A DNA stretch of 25,038 nucleotides from Condylostoma magnum (lineage: Eukaryota; Ciliophora; Heterotrichea; Heterotrichida; Condylostomatidae), in the NCBI GenBank assembly GCA_920105805.1, contig CAKKTI010000328.1, forward strand, positions 1-25,038, read 5' to 3'. Positions 1-9,056 of this stretch are shown here, in pieces (position 1 is the first letter of the stretch; the number at the start of each line of letters is the position of its first letter). The notes beneath the pieces are model-generated. The model did not search any database. It worked only from the letters and a program-made list of their open reading frames with translations, and had not been told where the DNA came from. A program made the position numbers and the translations under genes.

Positions 1-345
1 TATATCCTTTAATAAGGTTAAATATTAGGGGTCTTATTCTATACTATCATCTAATATTTTATACTAAGAACTAAGATAGTCGTTTAAATTAGGGGAAAGA
101 TTATAGAATGATTGATTTGTGTTTATTTAATAAGGAGATTCCTCTAAACCAAAAATAGTTCTATGCGGAGTTTATTCTCTAGATGCTCCCGGGCGAGTAT
201 TTTACTATATTATTTTTTAAGTCTCAGGGTTAAAACTATACTATGCAGAAGAGTTTAATTCCTAGTTAGAATTGCTTTAAGAACTATTACTGAAAATTGA
301 GTCGAAGTTGTAAGCTTACTTCTATAAGTCTTAATCAAAAATCAT
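1..345 (-). CDS. Partial Ser/Asn/Gln-rich protein (5' end of gene)
   Basis: An open frame begins at an ATG at 345-343 and runs off the left edge of the window, giving 115 codons with no TGA when TAA and TAG are read as Gln. The visible N-terminal part (starting MIFDQDLQKQAYNFDS) is rich in Ser, Asn and Gln with no domain I recognise; it looks disordered. The only support for it being a gene is the uninterrupted frame, the protein-like composition and its head-to-head position 37 nt from the next gene. No function can be assigned. The ATG was chosen because it is the first in frame facing the divergent gap. Confidence 0.55.
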
Positions 346-382
346 CTTTATTACTAACTTTGAATAAATTAAAAGTCCATTT
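346..382. promoter_or_regulatory. 37-bp divergent intergenic region
   Basis: This AT-rich gap separates two start codons pointing away from each other (345 minus, 383 plus). Any promoter and 5' UTR for both genes must sit here or overlap the coding regions. No specific motif is recognised. Confidence 0.4.
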
Positions 383-1996
383 ATGACAGAAGAACCTTAA
401 GTTTTGGAAACTGATATATCATTAAAACTTGATAAACTATATGAAACAATTAATAAAAGATTTGAAAACTTAAATGATCAATAAAACGAGAAAATATACC
501 TACTTGAAGACAAGATATTAAAGCAATAAGTTGAAAATAACAGTATCAGAAAGTAAATAAAGAAAACACAGCATTAAATAAAAGATTTAAAGTCATAAAA
601 CAAATAAATTTAAAATGAAGCTATAAGATTAGATGATGAGTTAAAAAAGCAAAATCTAACATTTGAAGTAGAATTTCGAACAAAAGTTGATAAAGAAAAC
701 TTTTACCTTTTGAGAGACTTTTGTGAGAAATTAGTTAAGTAAGAGTAAATAGACAAAATTAATGAAAAGCTGAAACATTATGCAAAAAATGTAAGAGTGA
801 ATTTTATTGAGAGTTCTGTTAAAGAAGTATAATAAAATCAGAGTAACTTTATAACTAAAAAACAACTTTAATAATCATTACAAAAATAAAAGTAATAATT
901 TGATCTTCTTATGAAAGATTTAAGTAAAACTAAGGATGTTGAAAAGTGAATAAAATCTGTTAATATATCAGCAAATACCTTATAAAATAAAAACAGTTAA
1001 AAGTTTGATTAAATTTAGAGTTGAATGCACAATTTCAAAGCTGATCTAGGCAAATTGAGTAAAAGCTTAATAGATAAACCATGAGCTGAAGATATCCAAA
1101 TAATCTATGACAAACAGTCTCGAGCTGCTTAAAAGGATGATCTAAATAATTTAAAATAAACAGTTAATGCAATATTAGAAGACATCTAAGAGAAATTAAG
1201 TGTATATTAAAAGGAAATGAATTAGTTTTCAAGTGCACTGGAGAGATTCGATGAAATTATTCTTGATAAAGGGTCAAAACTAGAATTAAAAGAATGTTTT
1301 GAAAGTATTGAGTCTAACTTCCTATAAAAATCAGATTAGCAATAATATTAATAGCAAATACAGAAAAAATTAGATCGTTTGAAGTAAAACATCTAATCAA
1401 TATACACACAATTAAATCAAAATGTACACGAAATAAAAGAAATGCAAAATATACAAAACCAGCCAGATACCCGGTAAAAGAGTATTTAATTAGCTCTGAA
1501 AGATTTAAGAGATACAATTACAACTAAAGCAGATAAATCATAAATATTTCCAATTTTACAAACTTTCACAAAATACGAAGATTTTACCCAATCAAGCCAA
1601 ACAGTTTCGTAAATCTAACGCCAACTACAAACATTCCTTTCAATAATAACTCAATTAGCCAAATCCCTCCTAAAAACCTCTCAATCAGCGGCGAGTATAC
1701 ACAGAAAACGCTCAGAACTCTACTCATAATTAAAGCAACTCTAAAACTGATTGCAAACAACTAAAAACACTCCATCCCAATTCACCTTCACCAGAACTGC
1801 CAGAAACTACAACTTAAGTAAAACAGCGAATCTTAGTCGCAAAGGTAATCTTAGTACTCCATCACCAGGAAGATCAGGACTTACCCGGGAGCTTTTAAAC
1901 TCCTCGACATCCAAAAACGTAGGTACTGACGAAGATATACTAGACTTCCCCTTCCTCAAACCAACTCAGTGTCTTTCTATTACTAAAAACCACTAA
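383..1996 (+). CDS. Long coiled-coil protein, Gln/Lys/Glu-rich
   Basis: With TAA/TAG as Gln and TGA as Trp, an ATG at 383 opens a frame of 537 codons. Residues 1 to about 430 are rich in Lys, Glu, Gln, Asn and Leu with the heptad-like spacing of a long coiled coil; in-frame TGA occurs several times (for example in VEKWIKS and QSWMHNF). From about 1540 the codons become richer in C, and the last 100 residues change to a Ser/Thr/Arg/Pro tail (KTANLSRKGNLSTPSPGRSG). I place the stop at the TAA at 1994-1996, but no TGA ends this frame: it runs on into the next gene, so a fusion is possible. The family is not recognised; a cytoskeletal or basal-body role is only a guess. Confidence 0.65.
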
Positions 1997-2005
1997 TTCG
2001 AATCA

Positions 2006-2017
2006 TTGTAAAAAATG
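2006..2017 (+). promoter_or_regulatory. Start-site motif TTGTAAAAAATG
   Basis: The core TGTAAAAAATG occurs exactly here, at 3002-3012 (+) and at 4635-4625 (-), each time ending in the proposed start codon of a different gene. In each case a TAA lies in frame two codons before the ATG. It may be a translation-start context, or a stop that isolates the start from upstream reading. Confidence 0.45.
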
Positions 2018-2977
2018 TTTAAAGGCGAGTTCCCTGAAATAATAAAAGGTTTTTCAATCTTCAGCGGTCTTTTAATGATAGCAACAGGTTGTGTGGGTGT
2101 TTGACTAGGAGTTTAATTCTACGACAGCTCCTATGCAAACGCTTTGGACTACAACTGGCTGAGTTTGGTATGTATAGTGATTAGTACTAGTGTTATATTG
2201 AGTGGCTTAATAGGAATAGTATCAACTTGTTTTTCATAGAATGCCCGAGCGGCTGTAGGTGTGGTAACTTTTCCTCAGTTTTCAATAGTAAGCTTTTTAG
2301 TGGGAGTGTGTCTTATAATAATAGGCAGTGTAACGCTTTACTACTACGCAACATCTATTGAGTGGCTGGATGACCAAGACGACTGTATAGAGAACTTTAA
2401 TTACGCACACGACGCGTCAGTTAAAGCAAAAGATTTGCTATGCAAACCTTATTGTGCATGTGATGTATCGGAAAGAATTATTCGTAATACTGGGCTGACT
2501 GGGTACTATTTAGGAAGTGCTAAGAATGTACTGGATTGCAAGCCTTGTGAGAACTTGCAGCTGTATAACACTGATGAGTACAACCAAGTGAGACTGTTTG
2601 TGACCAGGGAGCTGGAGCTAGACTGGGATGATTGTGTTAATAATAAATTGACCAGTTTAGACGTGGCTGAGAACTATTTCGATGAGGAAGAAATGAAAAA
2701 CATGGACCTGCTTGAATGGGCCGAGGAAGAGTTCAACTGTGCTGGATTTTGTGTGGAAAATAACTTTTATATGTTCTCAGATATAGATAATGATAAGGCC
2801 CCGAATAATGTGTGCAGGGATGATCTGCAGGACTGGGTGGAAGACTACTTTATTGTGTTTGGAGTAGTGCTTTTGTTTGTAGGACTACTACTACTGTTAG
2901 TTCCTATATGTACAGCGAAGGTGTGGTGCACGTGCTTCAGGGGAAAGGTGGGAACTGCTGAGGAGGTTAAGGAGTGA
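2015..2977 (+). CDS. Tetraspanin-like four-pass membrane protein
   Basis: This 320-residue protein has four hydrophobic segments at about residues 11-33, 47-70, 85-107 and 277-300. A large, acidic, Cys-rich loop of about 170 residues lies between the third and fourth, as in tetraspanins. The loop holds CKPYCACD, CKPCEN and NCAGFC, but no classic CCG motif is visible, so the family call rests on topology, loop position and Cys content. The TM1 region includes a Trp encoded by TGA (GVWLG), while the gene ends at a TGA at 2975-2977 after GTAEEVKE. The start follows TTGTAAAAA. The upstream coiled-coil frame is in phase with no TGA between, so a single longer protein cannot be excluded. Tetraspanins organise membrane microdomains; no partner is suggested by the neighbours. 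Confidence 0.65.
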
Positions 2978-2980
2978 TTA

Positions 2981-2995
2981 GTAAGTAGATTTCAG
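2981..2995 (+). other. 15-nt intron-like GT-AG segment after a stop codon
   Basis: GTAAGTAGATTTCAG is exactly 15 nt and has the form of the 15-nt introns known from heterotrichs such as Stentor. It lies three bases after the tetraspanin TGA. Removing it joins the upstream frame to a downstream Arg-rich frame that does not look coding, so if spliced it would belong to a UTR. Confidence 0.3.
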
Positions 2996-3009
2996 TTATG
3001 GTGTAAAAA

Positions 3010-3735
3010 ATGGAATCCACATAGAGGTCAACGAGTTTGGCATAGGCGAATAGAACGAAGAAGGAGCTGGAAAGAGATGTGCAGTTATTGGCTAATAGGA
3101 TCAAACTGCTATAGCAGGAAGAGGAAAGGACATAGAAGAAAATCGAAGAAACGAAGAAAAAGACTAATGAAATCTTAGGGTTGAAGAGGAGCAAGGAAGA
3201 GAGATAGATATAGAAGGAGGAGTTTAGGAGGAAAAAATAGATGTATTTAGAGGAATAAAAGGAAAAGCAAAGAAAACTCAAAATAGAAAGGGAAGTTGGA
3301 AAAGGAGATGTGATGCAAAGTATATTAAGTTAGAAAAGATAGGAAGCATAATAATTAAAACAAAGGCGATAGTAAAATGATTAAGCAAAGAAGATTTATT
3401 TAGAGTAAGTAAGATAAGAAAACTAAAATAGAAAACTATAGATTAAGCAGTAACAGCACAAAGGAACTAAAAAGATTCAAAATTACCATAATAAAAGGAT
3501 GGAAGGATTTAAAAATCACTATTATAGTAGAATTGAACAAGAGGAGCAAAAGAAGAAAAAGAAGGAGGAAAAATTGATGTAAATGGAACTTATGGAAATG
3601 GAATTGATTAAAAGGTTGTAAAATACTCAAATGGTTCAGAAAAAAGCCTATGAAAATTTAGAAAGTGTTATAAATAATCCTGAGTTAAAAGAAGGGCTTG
3701 AAGTAATGGTTAAATCAGAAATTGCAAATCATTAG
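3010..3735 (+). CDS. Lys/Glu/Gln-rich coiled-coil protein
   Basis: The ATG at 3010 (preceded by GTGTAAAAA) opens 241 codons dominated by Lys, Glu, Gln and Arg (for example KKELERDVQLLANRIKLLQ), the pattern of a long single helix or coiled coil. An alternative start at 2998 would add four residues. No TGA ends the frame: the first in-frame TGA is at 3922-3924, deep inside the opposite-strand gene, so the TAG at 3733-3735 (after SEIANH) is taken as the stop. That leaves 10 nt before the stop of the convergent gene. The sequence resembles generic ciliate coiled-coil proteins and I cannot name a family. Confidence 0.65.
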
Positions 3736-3745
3736 TCTAGTAAAT

Positions 3746-4627
3746 TCAATTTAATAATTGTGTTAATGCTAAAATAAATATCATCACTAAAGAATCAGCA
3801 TTCTTGGCAATTTCTAGCACGCCTGTTATTGGAGTTAATCCGGTCAGTCCCCATCCCAAGCCGTATAAAACGCTACCATATATATCGTATTCTTGCTTAC
3901 TTGTATTCTTATAGTTTATATTGAATTCATTAGCTGACAAAATGACGTTTATAATAGTTATCATTAAGGGCAAAGATATAAAATTTCAATCATAAATTAT
4001 ACTTGATAAGTTATTCATATACATCTGTATTCCTGATAGAATAATTCCAGTACCAATCCCTAAACCTGATACAAAAGCTATAAAATTATCCTTGTATATT
4101 TGTTGTTGTATAGATATTATTGCCCAAATGTTTATAGCTAAAATATGCACTATTTTAAAATATCTATCGTATTGATCTATGGACAATTATACTGTTTTAA
4201 ATATATCTAAAAAATCAGTAAAGTGACTAGCTAAAATAGCAGTAATTATAGTCATGAAAACATTAAAAACAGTCTGCTTAGTCATTAAAAACCTTCCAAA
4301 TATCTCATAATTTATCTTACTAATATTATAAGACATTCCTATCAACAATCCAGACAAGGCAAACTGTACTAAATTGCTATTATTATTCACTAATTCACTT
4401 TTCTCATACAATTTAAGTACAAAGTCATCTAAATATAAATTCCCATCAAATTGAACCTATACTAGCACCTACGCAGAAATAACCCCAAAAATGAGAGAAA
4501 TCGCTTATATTTTCTTCTAAACCATCCCTTAAACAGCTCCTAACCCAATAATATGATCTCTCAACTAATAAAAGTAAAACGCCATAAATCCTCCTATAAC
4601 AAGCCCGCCTAATACAACAGAATACAT
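3746..4627 (-). CDS. YeeE/YedE-like (sulfur transport domain) membrane protein
   Basis: This 293-residue, strongly hydrophobic protein has about eight or nine membrane segments. It carries the motif GLGWGLTGLTPITG at about residues 256-269, which resembles the signature of the YeeE/YedE (sulf_transp) family, whose bacterial members import thiosulfate or other sulfur species; a related earlier segment is GLGIGTGIILSG. The N-terminus (VVLGGLVIGG) also fits. Gln is encoded by TAA/TAG at many sites and one Trp by TGA (YDWNF). The frame ends at TGA 3748-3746. The classical motif usually has Cys-Pro-Gly where this protein has Thr-Pro-Ile, so the transported substrate is open. The cytochrome b5 gene lies 21 nt upstream in the same frame. 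Confidence 0.68.
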
Positions 4628-4636
4628 TTTTTACAA
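4625..4636 (-). promoter_or_regulatory. Start-site motif TTGTAAAAAATG
   Basis: This is the same 12 bases as at 2006-2017, here on the minus strand and ending in the ATG of the YeeE/YedE-like gene. TAA is again in frame two codons before the start. Confidence 0.45.
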
Positions 4637-4648
4637 TACTAAATTAAC

Positions 4649-4879
4649 TTACTTATCTTCTATAATACCGATTAAATACGGACTTAAAAACTCTTCTATT
4701 TTTAGATCAATGTGTACTCTATTTAACATTTCAGTCGAATCTTTCCCGACAACAGCAAGAATTAGCCTTCCTCCTGGGTGCTGCATAACATAGCTGGTTA
4801 TGTCATAGACCTTACCTCCAATAACAGTCCAGGCATCATCAGGACTGTTATGCTTCTTCACCTCCTCCATTGTATACAT
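4649..4879 (-). CDS. Cytochrome b5-like heme-binding protein
   Basis: The 76-residue product is a compact cytochrome b5 fold. The N-terminal MEEVKKHNSPDDAW, the core GGKVYDIT and the heme motif HPGGR are all present; the expected axial histidines are His34 and His56 (in NRVHID). Cytochrome b5 domains carry electrons to membrane oxidoreductases such as desaturases. I see no membrane anchor of its own. Met4 (ATG at 4870) is an equally good start, matching the family's usual first residues. The stop is TAA at 4651-4649; read as Gln, the frame runs straight on into the YeeE/YedE-like membrane protein, and upstream it is also in phase with the kinase. It could therefore be the middle domain of a fusion or a small separate gene. 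Confidence 0.8.
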   Translation of the reverse strand: MYTMEEVKKHNSPDDAWTVIGGKVYDITSYVMQHPGGRLILAVVGKDSTEMLNRVHIDLKIEEFLSPYLIGIIEDK

Positions 4880-4888
4880 GTTTAATTA

Positions 4889-6211
4889 TTAACTACTTAT
4901 ATCATTAAGACACATTTTCGCAGATTAGGCACTAAATCTTTTTTCCGGGTACCAACAAAGGCACTTTTTAATAACATGTATGAGCTACTCGTCGCATCCT
5001 TCTAAGATTTAGTAGATTTGTCTTGATTTAGGGGAAAAATTATCCTCATGGGGAATTTTTAAGTTTCCTTGATCATCAAAGAATTTTTGAGTCCTTTTCC
5101 CCATGTCTAAGTACATTTTGTTAGGAAGGCCTATAGTTTCTATTATTTTTAAGAGAACTTAGGACTCGGAACTTCCTCTAAAAATTGCCTAGCCTGTGTA
5201 TAGCTCAGCTAGTAAGCAACCTACGGATCATATATCAATTTTAGTGTAATAACTTATCCCTAGAATGACCTCAGGGGCTCTATAGTATCTGCTTTATATA
5301 TAATTGAAAAGCTTGTGGCTAGTTGAACATGATGTTCCGAAATCAACAAGTTTGACTGTGTTATTGTCATCAACAAGAATATTCTCTGGTTTGATATCAC
5401 AGTGAATGATGCCTTATTCGTGTACACATTCCAAAGCATTGAAAAGTTAAATTGCAATGCTTTTTATTCTCTCTTATGTCATCCCTTATTAGCTCATTTC
5501 TTGATACAAATTATGTCCTAGTAGCTAAAAATTAATAAAAATATGATTTCTATACATAAATGCATTGTTCATATACACAATATTTTAATTGTTGTGCTGT
5601 CTTAGAATCTAAAGGGCTTATACCTCTAAGCTATCAGGCACCTCTGTTCCTCTTTTAATAATTTTCATTGCTATAAGTTCTTTATGTTTATGATCAAAGC
5701 ATTTAACAACTTGTCCAAAGCTTCCTACACCTAGAATTTCAATAATTTCATATCTGTAGAAGATTTGGTCACCTTCTCTTACCCTATAATACCCTGCTGG
5801 CTAGGTATAACTTCTAGGGGAGGACTAGGCATTATAAATACCTGTGTAATAGACTTACTCAAAATCCTGTACTTCTGATAGCATTTCATTAGAAGGATCA
5901 AGAAAAAGCTCCTTCCCACTACTGATTACTTCACCTATTGGCTATCTTTCTGGTGACTCTGCTATCGTTTTAGGCCTTTTTACTTAAAGTGTAACTTTAT
6001 GTAAATTAGACGGGCTTTTTTGGGGTGATTTGCTACCTGATATAACTTTTTATAGCTAAATTGATGACTTATTATTTTAGGATTCATGCATATCTGGGGT
6101 TGAGGGAGACTGAGGAGACTAGCTGTTCATGTAAGGCTTTAAGTGGTTGCTAAAGGTGGAAGCCCTTTTAAGAACTCGCTTAGTTATGATCTTTTTAGGT
6201 CTTGTCTGCAT
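4889..6211 (-). CDS. DYRK-family protein kinase
   Basis: This 440-residue Ser/Thr (dual-specificity type) kinase has a Ser/Pro-rich N-terminal region of about 150 residues and a complete kinase domain: glycine loop GVGSFGQVV (from 161), Lys183 in IAMKIIK, catalytic HCDIKPEN (270-277), DFG (290-292), activation segment [16 protein letters not shown] and [15 protein letters not shown], the segment [16 protein letters not shown] before the glycine loop and YIQSR place it with DYRK kinases. The activation-loop Y-x-Y appears as F-N-Y, keeping the Tyr that DYRKs autophosphorylate. The Trp of DIWSVGC is encoded by TGA (5230-5228) and the Gln of YIQSR by TAA. The domain closes with WYPEKRFSA, then TAA TAA (4891-4886), 9 nt before the b5 gene in the same frame. 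Confidence 0.9.
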
Positions 6212-6278
6212 ATTACTTTTATAATATGAACCAGCTAAATACAAAATAAGCTAATAGATAAAACATATGGAAAAACAA

Positions 6279-8504
6279 TTATAATCTAACATCCTACAAA
6301 TCTGCATGCCATGATCTTTTACCAGACCGAGTGCCTTAAGATGTGCTAGGCCTATTTCCATATACAGTATTTTAAATTCCTCGTCTATACTCAATTTGCC
6401 CAATACTTGGCGGTCTTTTATCTCCGTCTCTAGTAACAATTATTGGTACATCATACAGTCTTCCAGGTTTTCCCGTATTAGGCCTAGGTTTTAGCTTTGG
6501 ATCAATAGAAAAGGGATCTGATGTTTTTTTATTGATATTTCTAGGCATTGCAGTCTAAGGCTTGCTATCCTTTCCCCATACTTGCCTCTATACAGGAACA
6601 TAGTTTTTATCTTCGATCATTGACCAGTTATCACTTTAAAGATTGTTAAAATCCATCTAAATACTAGATTTTTTCGGAGTTTAATGCTGGGAAAGAGGCC
6701 TTGGTCTTACCAGTCCACTTTCTTTTCTACATGGTGGCCTGTTGTCTATTTATCCTCCGTAAAACGTAGAACGCTGCTTATTGTCTGGGTATAATTTAGC
6801 TTATTTGTGAATTCCTTTAACAGGTTTTTTAGATTAGAACGGCTTTTAACCCTAGCTGGAATACCCTGATCCCTTTATAGTTACTTTCATATTAACTTAA
6901 GGCGATTAAAAGCCTTAGTGCATTGGTACTATTCCGTACTTATGGGAGCTTATTGGCATTCTTTGATTTATATAAACATTATCACGGGTTTAGATACTTG
7001 GTGCAGTGCCTCCTCTACGCAGATCATCCCTAGATAAAAGTTACATTTAGGAGAAGGGCCAATAGCTCACTTCAGGCTTACGTTGACTGTCTCTGGAAAA
7101 CATTTTAATTTATTAGTAGCTAAATTATGTTAAAGGTTTTTACTATTTACCATTGGTTTTAGTTATTTTATAATAAAGCTCAGCTAGGTCAACTATATTT
7201 CTGTGTATAATTAATCTAAATCCTCTTATGAAAGGTTTCTGGAATCTTTTGGACTTGTTGCTTCCTAAGAACTTTTCCCGTAAAAAGTTCCAAAGTATCA
7301 TTAAATATTCTCGGATTTAAGAGCTATCTAAAACGTGTAGGTATAAGCTTAGCTCATATGCTATCTCTGGAATCCATTCCATCAAGTTGAAAATTCTTAT
7401 CAATATCTTTACATTTTCATCAGCTCTTTTTCTGGAGTTATAATATCCTATGATATTAGCAAAAATGCATAGAATGATATCGATGTGATTGAATAAAACT
7501 GCTTCGCCTCCTCCGCATAAAATTTCGAGGACTTTTAACGTAAAGCAATCATTCAGTGTATATTTTCTTATAAAGTGCACATCTATATTTCTGTTACTAA
7601 GTCCTGGTAAAACGTCTGAGTAAGTAACTCCTTCTCTTTATCCTACCATTAGTTACTGCACTATGTCTTATGTAGAGTTGTCTGCACTAAAGAATAATCA
7701 ATTACAGAAGGGAGGATTATGTTATAGAGTGTTGAATTATTGGGAAAGATACTAAAATCTGTTTCTTATACCAGCTTCTTCAACCTCTCCTTCTTCAGGG
7801 AATTTCATTACTTCTTATAAAATTTAGTAAAACATAGTCGGATATTTTGGTATATTTTGTTGCTTTGCTTGGATGTTAGAATACGAAAATGGTAGAATTT
7901 CACTAAGTATTCCTCCTATTATAATTTTAAAGCATTCAAAGTCTCTACATGCCAATTAAAGAGGACCTGAAAATCTTTTGCTTATGAGGTAAAGTCTTTA
8001 ATCTTTTTCATTGTAATTGTACTAGCTTAAATATCTTATTATTCTGATCAAACAATCAGATAGTTCAAATTTATCAGAGCTAGGGTAGTTTTCTATTCAA
8101 AGCTCGATAAATTTGGTTAATTAAAGAGCAAATTTTATACCAATTGTATCATTGTTTAAGTCTACTATAAATTTTAATAAGTGTTTTCTGTGTCTATAGC
8201 ATAAATAAGCTGTAGTACTGGATCCGTTTTATAGTTCTCTAGTACAGGTTTACAGCAGATTTAGTAGTAATAGCTAATGGCTGCTTGGATTTAGATTTCT
8301 TAAAATATACTCGACACTATTAATTCAAGCATGGGGCTCAGATCTTTCTAAAACATCCTTTATTTATACAAACTAAGCTGAACTGAAGTTAGGACTTTCG
8401 ATTGCTTCGACCAATATATTTTATATGAGCTCTCTATCTGTACTGTATAACTTAGAACTTGCATTAGGAGCTACTTGTCTAATGAATTTAGTTATATCTT
8501 CCAT
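6279..8504 (-). CDS. Large helical (armadillo/HEAT-like) protein of unknown function
   Basis: The ATG at 8504 opens about 741 codons. Residues 1 to about 450 are Leu/Ile-rich amphipathic helices resembling armadillo or HEAT repeats (for example LKVLEILCGGGEAVLFNHID and FNLMEWIPEIAYELSLYLHV). The C-terminal 250 residues are basic and Pro/Ser/Gln-rich (SRDDLRRGGTAPS, KKSSIQMDFN) and probably disordered. TGA reads as Trp at several sites (HAWINS, ELWIENY, CNWLFF). The stop is TAA 6281-6279 or TAG 6296-6294. No TGA occurs in this frame until well inside the kinase gene, so one of these must terminate. The repeat call is from hydrophobic pattern only; I do not recognise the family. It lies 67 nt upstream of the kinase, in a different frame. 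Confidence 0.65.
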
Positions 8505-9056
8505 TATGATAAATATATAATTTACACAGATATATAGTAATTTATTGAGATAGCTTAATTAGGAATGCAAACAGTTGATAAACTAAGCCGGTGTAGTTTA
8601 TTAATGTAAGAATAATGCTAAAGAATTGATTTAGAGAAATAAATTTAGTATTATGAAAAGGGATTGAATGAGTAACGATCTAGTTAAAAGATTATATTTT
8701 AAGGGACAGTAGTTTTACACTGCTTGAGATAATTAGATAAAATAGTAAAGGAAATTGGATAGAAGCTTATAATATACTTTTTTTATTTAGTAAAGGTTTA
8801 TTCCTTGCCCTATATAATACAAGTTGAGAAATAATATTGAAATCTTTATGGCTTGATAATAGTAATATTTATATTAACTAAATCTTTCATAATCACTGTT
8901 AGATAAAAATATCTTACATATCATTGAATTGTTAAGAGCTAAGGAATTCCACTTAAGCATCAAAGAAAGAAACAAATAACTATCTGTAGAATAAAAAGTC
9001 TTATAAGCCCACAAAATCAATACATTTAAATAGTACCTTAATAAGTTATCTTAAAA
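8505..9056. other. Longest gap of the window: divergent region of 552 bp
   Basis: This AT-rich stretch lies between the divergent starts at 8504 (-) and 9057 (+). In a window where gaps are often under 70 nt it is unusually long. All three plus frames are long-open in parts, and one candidate small ORF is listed separately. No tRNA, known ncRNA or repeat is visible. Confidence 0.4.
8653..9054 (+). CDS. Doubtful small ORF, 133 codons
   Basis: An ATG at 8653 opens a frame to TAA 9052-9054, two bases before the start of the TPR gene. The last 50 residues (for example LLDKNILHIIELLRAKEF) look like a real amphipathic, charged helix. The first half is Gln/Trp-rich with three TGA codons in about 70, and the other two plus frames look about as good there. 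It may be a fast-evolving small gene, a spliced 5' exon of something else, or noncoding sequence. I do not recognise it. Confidence 0.25.

Noticed and set aside
1314-3630. Short minus-strand ORFs at 1314-1517, 2967-3281 and 3436-3630
   Set aside because: They are hydrophobic antisense shadows of Lys/Glu/Gln-rich coiled-coil genes on the plus strand.
5260-5457. Minus-strand ORF overlapping the kinase
   Set aside because: It is in a different frame from the clear DYRK catalytic domain that covers the same bases.
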